DNA of 64,000 bases from Ferribacterium limneticum (GCF_020510565.1 NZ_CP075189.1:434001-498000), one strand, 5' to 3'. Counted from the stretch's first letter, positions 26,633 to 37,800 are shown. Translations and numbers: made by a program. Notes: generated by a model from the sequence alone, not told the origin.

Positions 26633-28822
26633 ATGTTGCCGACACGCCGCCTTGCTACCGTTTTCATTTTTGGCCTTTTTTTCCAGTTGACCGTGGCGAT
26701 GGCCGCTGATGCCGCCCGGCCGCGCATCGGCCTGGTTTTGGGCGGCGGCGGGGCGCGCGGGGCGGCGCACATCGGCGTGCTGGAGGTCTTGCAGAAGCAG
26801 CGCGTGCCGATCGATTGTGTGGCAGGGACGAGCATGGGGGCGCTCATCGCCGGCGCCTGGGCGGCCGGCATGTCGCCGGAAAAGATGCGCGAGGCGCTGG
26901 CCGCGGCGGACTGGGCGGACATTTTTGTCGACAACCCCGAATACGCCGAGATGAGCTATCGCAACAAGCTGGTCTCGCGGCGCTACCTGCCCGGCTCGGA
27001 GAGCGGGGTTTCGGCCAACGGCGTGGCCTACCAGGCAGGCGTCGTCTCCGGACAGAAGATCAAGTTGTTCTTCAACCAGCTCGTGCGGGCCAATCAGGGC
27101 GAACGCAATATCGAGGATCTGCCCTTGCCGCTGTCGATCATCGCCACCGACATCGGCACCGGCGAGCGCGTGGTTTTCCGCGATGGTGCGCTGACCACGG
27201 CGATGCGCGCCAGCATGTCGGTGCCCGGCCTGCTCGCCCCGGTCGATCATCAGGGCCGCAAGCTGGTCGATGGCGGCCTCGTCGACAACCTGCCGATTGC
27301 CGAAGTGCGCGAACGCTGTCAGGCCGACGTGGTGATCGCCGTCAATGTCGGCTCGCCGCTGCTCAAGGCCGAGGAGGTCGGCTCTTTGCTCACCGTGTCG
27401 ACGCAGATGGTCGGCATCCTGACCGAGCAGAACGTCAGCCGTTCGCTGGCCACGCTCAAGCCAACCGACATCTACATCCAGCCCGAACTCAACGGCATCA
27501 CGGCGGCCGATTTCACGAAGCATGCCGAGGCCGCCGCCAGCGGTCGTGCCGCGACTGAAGCCGCCGCCGCAAAACTGGCCCGGCTGTCGGCTAGCGAATC
27601 GGCCTATGCCACGTGGTGGCAGGGCATCGAAGTCAGCCGGCGGGCCTCGCCGCGCATCGACGACATCGAGATCGTCGGGCTCGACAAGGTCAATCCGGGG
27701 GCCATCGAGCGCTACCTCAGCGTGCAGTCGGGCGAAACCATCCGCCCCTCGGTTATCAACCGCGACCTGTTGCGCATGTATGGCGACGGCTATTACGAGA
27801 GCGTCGATTACACCGTCTTCAGCCAGCGCGAGCGCAACATCCTGCGCATCATGCCCATCGAAAAGCGCTGGGGGCCGGACTACGCGCGTTTCGCCGTCAA
27901 TCTGCAGGCCGACAACAGCCAGGGGTCGAACTTCGGCCTGCGTGCCGCCTATCACCAGACCTGGCTCAACCGGCTGGGTGGCGAGATGATCTACCACGGC
28001 GAAATCGGCTCGACCAACCGCCTCGGCGTCAATTACTACCAGCCGCTCGACGCCCGCCAGCGCATCTTTTTCGAAGGCACGGCCGGCGTCGGCCAGACGC
28101 GGCTCAATGTCTACGAAAACGACAAGCGCATCGCCCAGTACCGCGACAGCGAAACCGGCTTCGGCGCCCACCTCGGCGCCAATGTCGGTCTGCTCGGCCC
28201 GGTTCGTCTGGGCTGGGTGCAGCGCCACCGCTATTTCGATCTCGACATCGGCGACCCCTCGCTGCCCAAGGCCGACAAGAGCTTTGCCGGCTGGCGGGCC
28301 AGCCTCGATTTCGACCAGTTCGACCGCATGCACTTCCCGACCCGCGGCTGGGCGGCGCAGCTGTCGTGGTTCGAGTCGCCCGCCAACAAATATGCACGAG
28401 CCGATGCCGACCTGCGCGGCGCCTACGCCTTCGGCGGTACCGTATTCAACGCCCGGCTGCGCTACACCGGCTCGCCGCGCGGCAACCTGCCGGTTTACGA
28501 CGCCGGCACGCTGGGCGGCTTCCTCAACCTGACGGCTTTCGCCCCGAACCAGATCATCGGCGACGACATCCGCTACCTCGGCGTGCGCGGCGAGCAGATC
28601 ATCGGCCGCCTGCCGCTCGGCCTGCGTGGCGACATGCGCATCGGCCTCGCCCTCGAAGCGGCCAAGGTCGGCTCGCGCTACTCGGAATCGAATCGGGTCG
28701 GCCTGCTCGACTCGACCGCCTTGTATGTCGGCGGCGAAACGCCGTTCGGGCCGGCCTATGTCGGCTTTGGCTACTCGACGAGCGGCGTCTCCAACCTCTT
28801 CCTGTTTGTCGGGACGCCCTGA
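26633..28822 (+). CDS. PlpD-type patatin phospholipase with POTRA and outer-membrane barrel
   Basis: 729 aa, resembling type Vd secretion proteins. Signal peptide (about 1-23), patatin domain (about 30-330) with oxyanion motif GGGGARGAAHIGVLEV, nucleophile GTSMGAL and catalytic DGGLVDNLPI, a POTRA-like domain (IDDIEIVGLDKVNPGAIERY, about 345-410), then a 16-strand-type barrel. The patatin part is predicted to be a surface-exposed or released lipase. The ATG at 26633 follows AAGGA. The signal-peptide core FIFGLFFQLTVAMA is encoded by a dispersed-motif copy. Confidence 0.88.
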   Translation: MLPTRRLATVFIFGLFFQLTVAMAADAARPRIGLVLGGGGARGAAHIGVLEVLQKQRVPIDCVAGTSMGALIAGAWAAGMSPEKMREALAAADWADIFVDNPEYAEMSYRNKLVSRRYLPGSESGVSANGVAYQAGVVSGQKIKLFFNQLVRANQGERNIEDLPLPLSIIATDIGTGERVVFRDGALTTAMRASMSVPGLLAPVDHQGRKLVDGGLVDNLPIAEVRERCQADVVIAVNVGSPLLKAEEVGSLLTVSTQMVGILTEQNVSRSLATLKPTDIYIQPELNGITAADFTKHAEAAASGRAATEAAAAKLARLSASESAYATWWQGIEVSRRASPRIDDIEIVGLDKVNPGAIERYLSVQSGETIRPSVINRDLLRMYGDGYYESVDYTVFSQRERNILRIMPIEKRWGPDYARFAVNLQADNSQGSNFGLRAAYHQTWLNRLGGEMIYHGEIGSTNRLGVNYYQPLDARQRIFFEGTAGVGQTRLNVYENDKRIAQYRDSETGFGAHLGANVGLLGPVRLGWVQRHRYFDLDIGDPSLPKADKSFAGWRASLDFDQFDRMHFPTRGWAAQLSWFESPANKYARADADLRGAYAFGGTVFNARLRYTGSPRGNLPVYDAGTLGGFLNLTAFAPNQIIGDDIRYLGVRGEQIIGRLPLGLRGDMRIGLALEAAKVGSRYSESNRVGLLDSTALYVGGETPFGPAYVGFGYSTSGVSNLFLFVGTP
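26661..26697 (+). repeat. Dispersed 37-bp motif, copy 8 (signal peptide of the patatin gene)
   Basis: Forward. TTTTCATTTTTGGCC, T7, then CCAGTTGACCGTGG; one core mismatch. Reads FIFGLFFQLTVA in frame. Confidence 0.85.
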
Positions 28823-28870
28823 TTACACGGCAAATGGCATACTGAACGACTCATCTTCCGGGAGAAAAGC

Positions 28871-29623
28871 ATGAAATCACGTTTTCTGATGTTCGCCTTG
28901 GCGGCTCTGCTCTGCGTCGGCCAGGCCCTGGCCCGGGTCAACGTCAACACCGCCACCGCCGAAGAGCTGCAGACCCTGAATGGCATCGGGCCGGTACGGG
29001 CCCAGTTGATCATCGACTATCGCCGCGAGAACGGGCCGTTCAAGACCCTCGACGATCTGCGGAAAATTCCCGAGCTACGCGGCGCGGTTGCCGAGGGCTT
29101 GAAAGGCCGGATTACCTACACCGGCCCAACCAAGATTTCGGGCGCCGAGCCCGATAACAAGAGCGAAAGCCGCAAAGCCGAACGCGCTTCTCCGGCCAGC
29201 CCATCGGTTCAGCCGGCGAAACCCAAAGCCTTGCCGCCGCCAAAGTCAGTTGCCAAACCGCTCGCCAAGCCAGCCGAGCAAGCAGCGCAGCCCGCCGCGC
29301 CGGCGCCGATGAACGTGGCCAAGCCCGCCAGCCCCGCATCCCCGGCCAGACCGGCGATGCCCGGCAAATCCGCCAGCGAGAACAAGCCGGTTACGGCCGC
29401 GCCGTCGGCAGAAGAGAAAGCACCCGCCGCGCTTGCCCCGGCTCGCCCCGCCATGCCCGGCAAGCCGGCCGCTCCGGCCTCGGTTCCGGCCAAACCAGCC
29501 GCTTCCGAAGCCAAGTCTGCCGCACCGGCCAAGCCGGCGTCACCTGTCGCCAAACCGGCCGGCCCGGCTATGCCCGGCGCGCCGGCCAAACCCGCCAGCC
29601 CGGCGCAGCCAGCTGCGTACTGA
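28871..29623 (+). CDS. ComEA-like helix-hairpin-helix protein with Pro/Ala/Lys-rich tail
   Basis: 250 aa. Signal peptide (about 1-21), then a ComEA-type HhH DNA-binding domain (about 22-75: VNVNTATAEELQTLNGIGP, AQLIIDYRRENGPFKTLDDL). Residues 90-250 are low complexity, rich in Pro, Ala and Lys with recurring PARPAMPGK/PAKPA units. ComEA proteins bind incoming DNA in the periplasm during natural transformation, but such short HhH proteins are also common in strains not known to be competent. The tail is unusual. GGGAGA precedes the ATG. Confidence 0.8.
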   Translation: MKSRFLMFALAALLCVGQALARVNVNTATAEELQTLNGIGPVRAQLIIDYRRENGPFKTLDDLRKIPELRGAVAEGLKGRITYTGPTKISGAEPDNKSESRKAERASPASPSVQPAKPKALPPPKSVAKPLAKPAEQAAQPAAPAPMNVAKPASPASPARPAMPGKSASENKPVTAAPSAEEKAPAALAPARPAMPGKPAAPASVPAKPAASEAKSAAPAKPASPVAKPAGPAMPGAPAKPASPAQPAAY

Positions 29624-29650
29624 TAACAGTGGAGAAATATCGAGGCCCGT

Positions 29651-32320
29651 TTGAGCGATAGCCTTTACCTCTGCGCGACGACCCGCCTCGCCCAAACCCT
29701 GCGCGGCGAGTTGCCGGCCGAGCAGGCCGTCTGGCGCACCCGGCAGGCGCTGACGCTCGGCCAGTGGTTTGCCACACTGGCCGACGAGGGGCTGCTCAGC
29801 GGCATCGCCGACCTGCCCGTCGGGCTCGACGCTTTCTCCGAACGTCTGCTCTGGGAAAAAGTCATTGCTGCCTCACTGACCGAAGCGGCGCCGCTCTTCG
29901 ATATTCAGGGCATGGCCGCCTCGGCCGCCGAAGCGCAGGCGCTGGCTCGGGTCTGGAAAATCAGGGCGGACGGCAGCGAATTGTCTGACGAGGCGAAACT
30001 GTTCATCGGCTGGCAGGCGGAATTCGACAAACGCTGCCGGAGCAATGGCTGGATCGACCCGGCCGGTCTGCAAAGGCAGGTCATCGAACTGATCGCCGGC
30101 GGCCATTTCGCCCTGCCGGAAAGCATTGTCTTCGTTGGCTTCGACCGCTACACGCCACTCGAACGCGACCTCATGGTGGCGCTGACGGGGCGCGGAGTCA
30201 CATTTCAAAATCAGCCAAAATTTCCGGTTGACCGTAGCAATCAGAAAATCGTCGCCTGTGCCGACGGCGATGCCGAGTGTGCCGCCGTGGTCGCCTGGGT
30301 GCAGGCACAGCGGGCCGAAAACCCGGCTGTCCGCCTCGGTATCGTGGCGCCCGATCTGGCCGGTGTGCGCGACCGGCTCGAATTCCTGCTCGACGATGCC
30401 CTGCATCCGGCGCTGATTCGTCCCGATGCGGCCGAAGTGCCGCGCGCTTTCAATTTCTCGCTCGGCCGGGCGCTGGCCGATCTGCCGCTCATTCGCGTTG
30501 CGCTGGATCTGCTGGCCCTGGGTAGCGGCCGGGCCAAGGTCGAGCAAAGTCGTTTGTCGGCCTTGTTGCTGGCCGGCGGCTGGTCGGCCGCCGACGGCGA
30601 GGCCGATGGCCGGGCCAGGCTCGATGCCGCCTTGCGCCGCGATCTGCCTTATTTCACGACCCTGCCGGCCTTGGTCCGCCTGGCCCGGCGACTGGCAGAA
30701 AGCGAAGCGCCGCTCTGTCCGCAAACGGTGGCTGCCCTCGATGCCTTTGCCGAAACCGCGACTGCAGCCAGCCGCAAGCTGCCCCCCGGGCAATGGGCCG
30801 CAGTCTTTCGCAACTGCCTCAAAGCCGCCGGCTGGCCCGGTGACCGGCCGTTGTCCAGCCACGAATTCCAGGCCCGCCGCGCTTTTGGCGAAGTGCTAGA
30901 TGGTTTCGGTCGGCTCGACGGCCTGCTCGGGTCGCTGGCCTTTGCCGAGGCTGTCCGCCGCCTGTCGCAACTCTGTCGCCAACGCCTGTTCCAGCCCGAA
31001 ACGCGCGGCCGGCCGGCGATCCAGGTGCTCGGCGTGCTCGAAAGCGCCGGCCTCGATTTCGATGCCCTGTGGGTCATGGGCATGAACGACGACCTGTGGC
31101 CGCCGCCGCCACGCCCCAATCCGCTCCTGCCGGCTGAATTGCTGCGGGCGGCAGGGGCAGCGCATGCCAGCGCAGAGGTCGAACTCGATTTCGCCCAGCG
31201 CGTCCATGCCCGGCTCTCCCTGTCGGCGCCGGAAGTGACTTTCTCGTTCGCGCAGGCCGACGGCAATCGCGTTTTGCGGCCGAGTCCGCTCATCGCCGGG
31301 ATTCCGCTCGCCGCGGATGCTTCGGCCGAGGTCATGACGCTGGCCCGGCAGATGGCCGGCGAGTCGGCGTCAGCGCTTGAACTGATCGACGACGCCATGG
31401 CTCCGCCGGTCGGCGAAGGCGAAAAAGTTTCCGGCGGCAGTTGGGTCCTGCGCGCCCAAGCGATTTGCCCGGCCTGGGCCTACTTCCAGTACCGCCTCGG
31501 CGGCGAGGCTATGGACGAGCCGGTCGAAGGCCTCGACCCGGCCGCTCGCGGTACGCTCCTGCACGAAGCGCTGGAAGCTTTCTGGACAGCCGTAAAGTCA
31601 TCCGACGCGCTGGCCGCCCTGAGTGAATCGAGCCGCCAGCAAACCATTGCCGAAGCCGTCACCAAGGCCCTGGATACCTTCGAGCTCGACCGCCGCATTA
31701 CCTTGCCAGCCCGTTTCCGCGAACTCGAAGCGGCGCGTCTGGCGAAATTGGTGGATGTATGGCTGCAGGTCGAGGCCAAGCGAGGCCTGAGTTTTGACGT
31801 CATCGCCTGCGAAGCGCCGGCCGAAGTCGAGATCGAGGGCATCAAGGTCAAGATGATCGTCGACCGCATCGACCAGCTGGCCGACGGCCGGCAGGTCATC
31901 ATCGACTACAAGACCGGCGCCGCCGTCGATACCAAAAACTGGGCCGAGCAGCGCATCACCGAGCCGCAATTGCCGATTTACGCCGCGCTGGTCAATGAAG
32001 ACGTCGCCGCCGTCGTCTTCGCCAAGGTTCTGCTCGACAAGCCGGCCTTCGCCGGTGTCGCCGACGAAAAGGACATCCTGCCCGGCGTTCAGGGCATCGG
32101 CGACGACAAGCAGAAAATCTTCGATCCGGCCGAATTTCCGGACTGGATCGCCGTCATCACCCACTGGCGCGAACGGCTGCACGCCGTGGCCAAAGAGGTC
32201 AAGCAGGGCCGGGCCGGCGTTGTCTTTGCCGACGAAAAGAGCCTGCAATATTGCGAGGTCTTGCCGCTGCTCAGACTGCCGGAAAGGCGTCGTCTGCTGG
32301 CCGCGGCGCAGGCCGGTTAG
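29651..32320 (+). CDS. AddB-like PD-(D/E)XK nuclease / probable DNA-repair protein
   Basis: 889 aa. An inactive helicase-like N-terminal part and a C-terminal PD-(D/E)XK nuclease: MIVDRIDQLADGRQ then VIIDYKTG (about 737-756). It resembles the betaproteobacterial partner of AddA in double-strand-break end processing. TTG start preceded by CGAGG. A dispersed-motif copy is in frame around residues 184-197 (VTFQNQPKFPVDRSNQ). The expected addA partner lies 2.5 kb downstream, past a hybrid kinase gene. Confidence 0.8.
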   Translation: MSDSLYLCATTRLAQTLRGELPAEQAVWRTRQALTLGQWFATLADEGLLSGIADLPVGLDAFSERLLWEKVIAASLTEAAPLFDIQGMAASAAEAQALARVWKIRADGSELSDEAKLFIGWQAEFDKRCRSNGWIDPAGLQRQVIELIAGGHFALPESIVFVGFDRYTPLERDLMVALTGRGVTFQNQPKFPVDRSNQKIVACADGDAECAAVVAWVQAQRAENPAVRLGIVAPDLAGVRDRLEFLLDDALHPALIRPDAAEVPRAFNFSLGRALADLPLIRVALDLLALGSGRAKVEQSRLSALLLAGGWSAADGEADGRARLDAALRRDLPYFTTLPALVRLARRLAESEAPLCPQTVAALDAFAETATAASRKLPPGQWAAVFRNCLKAAGWPGDRPLSSHEFQARRAFGEVLDGFGRLDGLLGSLAFAEAVRRLSQLCRQRLFQPETRGRPAIQVLGVLESAGLDFDALWVMGMNDDLWPPPPRPNPLLPAELLRAAGAAHASAEVELDFAQRVHARLSLSAPEVTFSFAQADGNRVLRPSPLIAGIPLAADASAEVMTLARQMAGESASALELIDDAMAPPVGEGEKVSGGSWVLRAQAICPAWAYFQYRLGGEAMDEPVEGLDPAARGTLLHEALEAFWTAVKSSDALAALSESSRQQTIAEAVTKALDTFELDRRITLPARFRELEAARLAKLVDVWLQVEAKRGLSFDVIACEAPAEVEIEGIKVKMIVDRIDQLADGRQVIIDYKTGAAVDTKNWAEQRITEPQLPIYAALVNEDVAAVVFAKVLLDKPAFAGVADEKDILPGVQGIGDDKQKIFDPAEFPDWIAVITHWRERLHAVAKEVKQGRAGVVFADEKSLQYCEVLPLLRLPERRRLLAAAQAG
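30201..30240 (+). repeat. Dispersed 37-bp motif, copy 9 (inside the addB-like gene)
   Basis: Forward, exact core; the T tract is AAAATTT. Reads TFQNQPKFPVDRSN in frame. Confidence 0.85.
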
Positions 32321-32438
32321 CGAGGGCCGGGGTTCAATCTAATACGTTTGTTATAGATCAAGCCATCCGTGTCGGGATAGGCGAAAAATAAATCAAAGGG
32401 TTTTGCTTTGCTTCCCTTTTGTCTGGAGATTCCTGGAC

Positions 32439-34697
32439 GTGTCATCTGATTTCATCCGCCTGTTGCAACGCCTGAAAGGGTGGCGACTATTCGCTGTGGC
32501 GACCGTTGCTGTCGTCGTGGTGGTGGAGTTGATCGTCTCGGCGATGGGGCTTCTGCTCAAGGGCGCGGTACCTTGGGATTACCTGCTGACGGGGTTTGTG
32601 GCGGCGGTCCTGGTGGCGCCGCCGGCGCTGGCCGTGGTCGGCTATCTGCTGGGCAAACTGGCCGAACAGCAGCGGGTTTCGCTGGCGCGAGATATGTCCA
32701 GCCTGGAAGGCCGTTTGATGACGGCGCTGCAGGCGGCCCGGATGGGCAGTTGGGAGCTGGATTTTGTCGATGGTTCCCTGCATTACGACCCGAGCTTGCT
32801 GACGATTCTCGGCATTCCGCGCGAGCCGCCGCCGACGACCTTGCAGAGCTGGCTGGCAACGGTTCACCCGGACGACCGGGCGGGGTTCGTGGCGGCTTAT
32901 GAGGAAACGGCCAGGGTCGGCGGGGCGCCATTTTCGGTCGAGTACCGCGTTGCTCTCGAGGCTGGCGGTTGGGGCTGGATTCATTCCCGGGGAATGGTTG
33001 TCGAGCGCGACGCTGATGGGCGTCCGCTGCGTGGTGGTGGCATTTCAGTCAATATCAGCGAGCGCAAGCGGACAGAAGCCGAGCTCGATCAATATCGGCA
33101 TCAGCTCGAAGATCTGGTGCAAAAACGGACGGCTGACCTGCGCGAAGTACACCGCAAATTGCTCGATACCCAGTTTGCCATGAACAGCGTCGGCATCGGC
33201 ATCCGCTGGAGCGATCTCGAGACCAAGCGCCTGATCGACGTCAATAGTTTCGCTGCCGAGATGCTCGGCTACTCGGTCGAGGAAATGCTCCAACTGCGGG
33301 TTGAGGATATTTATCCACAACAGGCCATGGACGAGGCCGAACAGGCGGTATTGGCGATCCGGAAGAAAGGATGGTTCAAGATCGAGACGCAGAACCGGGC
33401 GAAGAGCGGTGCGCTGATTCCGGTCGAGGTAACCCTGCATTACATCCCGGCCGACGATGGCCTGCCGCCCCGGCTTATCGCTTTCGTGCGCGATATCAGC
33501 GAGCGCAAGAAGGTCGAGGCGGCACTGATTTCAGCCAAGGAAGCGGCCGAGGCAGCCAATGTGGCGAAGAGCGCCTTCCTCGCCAACATGTCGCATGAAA
33601 TCCGTACGCCGCTCGCCGCCATCACCGGCATGGCCCACCTCATCCGGCGCGCCGGGTTGCCGCCGGAGCAACTGGCCCGGCTGGAAAGAATCGACGCTGC
33701 CGGGCATCACCTGCTGCAAATCATCAATGCGGTGCTCGAACTGTCGAAGATCGAAGCCGGCAAGTTCGCCATGGTGGAAAGCCCGGTCAGCCCCGCCGGG
33801 ATCGCCCGCAATGTCGTTTCGATGCAGCAGGCGCAAGCGATGGCGAAGAATCTGCGACTGTTCGCCGAGGTCCAGGAACTGCCGTTTCCATTGCTCGGTG
33901 ACGCCACCCGGCTGCAACAGGCGCTGCTCAATTACGTGGCCAATGCCGTCAAATTCACCGACCGGGGCGAGGTCATCGTGCGTGTCCTGACCGACGAAGA
34001 AACGGATGATGATGCCGTCGTCCGTTTCGAGGTCGAGGATACCGGCATCGGCGTCGATCCCGACGCGGCTGGTCGCCTGTTTACCGCCTTCGAGCAGGCG
34101 GACAACTCGATGACCCGCAAGTATGGCGGTACCGGCCTCGGCCTGGCCATTACCCGCAAGCTGGCCGAGTTGATGGGCGGGACGGCCGGCATGAGTAGTT
34201 CGCCGGGCATGGGCAGCATCTTCTGGTTTACCGTGCGCCTCAAAAAGGGCGGGCCGGGCGTCGTCGAGTCGCTGGCTAGTCCGGTGGAATCCGCCGAGAC
34301 GGTTCTCAACCGGGCGTTCCACGGCCGACGCATCCTGCTGGTTGAGGACGAACCGGTCAACCGCGAGGTGGCGACGGCATTGCTCGAAAGTGTCGGGCTG
34401 GCCGTCGATACCGCCGTCGATGGCCGGGAGGCCGTGCAAAAAGTCGCGCCGGGGATTTACGACCTGATCCTCATGGATATCCAGATGCCGGGCATGGATG
34501 GCCTCGAGGCAACGCGGCAGATACGCGCCATGCCCGGCCTTGGCGACCTGCCGATCGTGGCGGTGACGGCCAACATCTTTGCCGAGGACAAGGCCAATTG
34601 CCTGGCCGCCGGGATGAACGATTTTCTCGCCAAGCCCAGCCCGCCCGGCCTGCTCTTCGCAACCGTCCTCAAGGCGCTGCAGCGGCGAAAAGCGTGA
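32439..34697 (+). CDS. Hybrid sensor histidine kinase with two PAS domains
   Basis: 752 aa. Two membrane helices near the N-terminus (about 14-70), PAS 1 (about 90-210), short coiled coil, PAS 2 (about 240-365), HisKA with MSHEIRTPLAAITGM (phospho-His about 383), HATPase with LNYVANAVKFTD, DTGIGV and GGTGLGLAI, then a receiver with LVEDEPVNREV and phospho-Asp in LILMDIQMPGMDG (about 678). GTG start with GGAG upstream. It sits between the addB- and addA-like genes on the same strand, an unusual place. Confidence 0.9.
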   Translation: MSSDFIRLLQRLKGWRLFAVATVAVVVVVELIVSAMGLLLKGAVPWDYLLTGFVAAVLVAPPALAVVGYLLGKLAEQQRVSLARDMSSLEGRLMTALQAARMGSWELDFVDGSLHYDPSLLTILGIPREPPPTTLQSWLATVHPDDRAGFVAAYEETARVGGAPFSVEYRVALEAGGWGWIHSRGMVVERDADGRPLRGGGISVNISERKRTEAELDQYRHQLEDLVQKRTADLREVHRKLLDTQFAMNSVGIGIRWSDLETKRLIDVNSFAAEMLGYSVEEMLQLRVEDIYPQQAMDEAEQAVLAIRKKGWFKIETQNRAKSGALIPVEVTLHYIPADDGLPPRLIAFVRDISERKKVEAALISAKEAAEAANVAKSAFLANMSHEIRTPLAAITGMAHLIRRAGLPPEQLARLERIDAAGHHLLQIINAVLELSKIEAGKFAMVESPVSPAGIARNVVSMQQAQAMAKNLRLFAEVQELPFPLLGDATRLQQALLNYVANAVKFTDRGEVIVRVLTDEETDDDAVVRFEVEDTGIGVDPDAAGRLFTAFEQADNSMTRKYGGTGLGLAITRKLAELMGGTAGMSSSPGMGSIFWFTVRLKKGGPGVVESLASPVESAETVLNRAFHGRRILLVEDEPVNREVATALLESVGLAVDTAVDGREAVQKVAPGIYDLILMDIQMPGMDGLEATRQIRAMPGLGDLPIVAVTANIFAEDKANCLAAGMNDFLAKPSPPGLLFATVLKALQRRKA

Positions 34698-34824
34698 TTT
34701 CCCGCGGGTGGCGGGGCCGTAAAAGCCACCGATCGCTTGAGGCAAAGCGCTGCCCGGCGTAGGATTTGCCGCCGCCGGGCAACATTCGTTTGCCGCGACA
34801 CCCTCCTCGGAAAGCTCCCTGCCT

Positions 34825-37800
34825 GTGACTGCTGCGGTCGACCGCCTCGAAGAAGACAAAACTGCCCGGCTGCGCGCCCTCGACGTCGCCTCGTTCATCG
34901 TCGAAGCCCCGGCCGGGGCCGGCAAGACGGAGTTGCTGACCCAGCGCTACCTGCGCCTGCTGGCTGTTGTCGAACATCCCGAAGAAGTGCTGGCGCTGAC
35001 CTTCACCAACAAGGCGGCGACCGAAATGCGCGACCGCATTTTGGGCAGCCTGGAGCGGGCAGCGAGCGGTGAAATGCCGGCCGAGCCGCACAAGCAACTG
35101 ACCTTCGGCCTGGCGCAGAAGGTGCTCACCCACGACGCGGCGCAAGGCTGGCACCTGCTCGGCCACCCCGGTCGGCTGCGCATCACGACGCTCGACGCGC
35201 TATGCGCCAGCCTGGCGCGGCAGATGCCCTACCTGAGCCGCTTCGGCGCCCAGCCCGGCGTCGCCGAGGATGCCGAGGCCCACTACGCGACGGCGGCGCG
35301 GCGGACGCTGGAAATGGTCGAAGCCGGCGGCGCCGATGCCGACATCGTGGCCGAGGCGCTGGCTTTCATGGACAACAACGCCGGGCGTCTGGAAAAGCTC
35401 TTGGTTTCGATGCTCGGTCGGCGCGACCAGTGGCTGCAGCACGCCTCGCGCATCGAAAGCGGGGCGATGAAGGCCGAGGTCGAGGCCGGCTTTGCGGCAC
35501 TCATCGAGCGCGATCTGGCGGTCGTCGGCGAACTGCTCGACGGCCGGCTGCAAAGCCTGCTCATGCCGCTGGCCCGCTTCGCTGCGGCCAATGTGCCGGG
35601 CGTTCTCGATTTCATTTTTGACTGGAATTTCCGGTTGACCGTGGGAATCGCCGATTTGCCGCGCTGGCAGGCGGTGGCGGCCCTGCTCATGACCGGCACC
35701 GGGACAATTCGCAAGACGGTCGATAAACGCATCGGTTTCCCGGCCGACAAGGAATTCGCCGACCAGAAAAAAGCCATGCTCGAACTGCTCGCCGAGCTGC
35801 GCGGCGTTGCCGGGCTTGAAGAAGCGCTGGCCATGCTCGTCAAGCTGCCGCGGCCGGAACTGAGCGACGGCGAATGGGCGACCGTCGAGTGTTTTTCACG
35901 TTTGCTCCGGCTGGCGGCCGGGCAGTTGTGGCTGGCTTTTCAGGAAGCCGGCGAGGTCGATTTCATCGAAATCGCTGCCCGCGCCGGGATGGCGCTCGGC
36001 GACGACGAGGCGCCGACCGATCTGGCTCAGGCGCTCGATTACCGCATCCGCCACCTGCTGGTCGACGAGTTTCAGGACACCAGCCCGACCCAGGTCGAAC
36101 TCATCGAAAAGCTGACGCGCGGCTGGATGCCCGATGACTGCCGGACGCTGTTCGTTGTCGGCGACCCGATGCAGTCGATCTACCGCTTCCGCAAGGCCGA
36201 CGTTGGCCTGTTTCTGCGCGTCCGCGAGCGAGGCATCGGCGACATCAAGCTCGGCCACCTGCGCCTGTTCCGCAACAACCGTTCGTATCCGGGCATCGTC
36301 GATTGGGTGAACACGGCCTTCCCGAGCATCTTCCCGGCGGATGACAGCCCCGAAGCCGGCGCCGTGCGCTACGCCGAATCGGCGGCGACCCGGCCGGCGC
36401 GTGCCGACAGCGGGGTCGAGGTGCATCCCGTCATCGAACGCGACGGCTCCGATGCCCTTGGCGAAGAAGCCTGCCACGTTCTCGCCATCATCCAGCAGGC
36501 CCGCCGCGAGGCGCCGGACGAGCGCATCGCCGTCCTCGTTCGCGCCCGCAGCCACCTCGACGCGCTTGTCGCTGAAATTCGTCGCAGTGCACCGGAGTTA
36601 CGTTTTCAAGCCGTCGACATCGAAGGGCTGGACGGCCGCCAGCATGTGCAGGATCTGCTCACGCTGTTTTGCGCCCTGCATCATCGGGCCGACCGCGTCC
36701 ATTGGCTGGCCCTGCTGCGCGCCCCGTGGTGCGGCCTCAAGCTGGCCGACCTCCATGCGCTGGCCGCCGACGACCGGAAGTCGACGATCTGGCAGCTCAT
36801 GCAGGACGACGCCCGTCTCGCCCGCCTGTCCGAAGACGGCCGGCAACGCCTGTTGCACGTCCGGGAAGTCCTGCAACTGGCCTTCGCCGGCCGCGCCCGT
36901 CAGCATCCGCGGCGCTGGCTCGAAGGCGTCTGGCTCATGCTTGGCGGGCCGCGCTGCCTCGAAGCACCCGAGGCGCTCAACGATGTCGACGCCTTCTTCA
37001 AGCTCGTCGACAAGCTCGTGGCCAGCCGCAACCTGAGCGCCGAAACGCTGGCCGCCCACGCCGCCGAACTCTACGCCCCCTCCGACCCGCTCGGCGACGC
37101 CGTGCAGATGATGACCGTGCATAAATCGAAAGGCCTCGAATTCGACACCGTGATCCTGCCCGGCCTCGACCGTGGCACTGGCGGCAACGACAGCAGCCTG
37201 CTGCTCTGGGATGAAGTGGCCGGGGCCGATGGCGACGAACATCTGCTCGTCGCGCCGATGAAGCAGAAGGGCGCCGGCAATGGCGAGCCGACCGCCTACG
37301 ACTACCTCAAGAAGCTCGAAGCCGAACGCGCCGCGCACGAGGACGAACGCCTGCTCTACGTCGCCGCCACGCGGGCCATTCGCAAGCTGCATCTGCTCGG
37401 TGTGGTCGTGGCTGATGAAAAGAAGGACGACGGCCTCAAGGCGCCAGCCGCCGGCACGTTGCTCAATCTGCTCTGGCCGGGTGTCGCGCAGAAAGTCTTT
37501 GCCGAAGCGCTCGGTGCTGGCGAAACCGTCCCGCCGGCTAGCCTTGGCATCGATCCGGCCACCTTCATCCCCCCGCTCGTTCGCCTACGTAAAGCCGTCC
37601 TGCCGGCCAGCCTCGGCGCCTTGCCCGAAGGCCTGCGCCCGGCCGATAACCCGCTCGAACTCGACGAAACCGAAAGCGGCCTGTCACTGGAAGCTTCGGT
37701 CGGCACGCTGGTTCACCGCTACCTCGAACTGATGGCGAAAAACGGGCTGGAAAACTGGTCGACCGCAAGAGTCGCCACGCTCCAGCCAGCCTGCCAGCGC

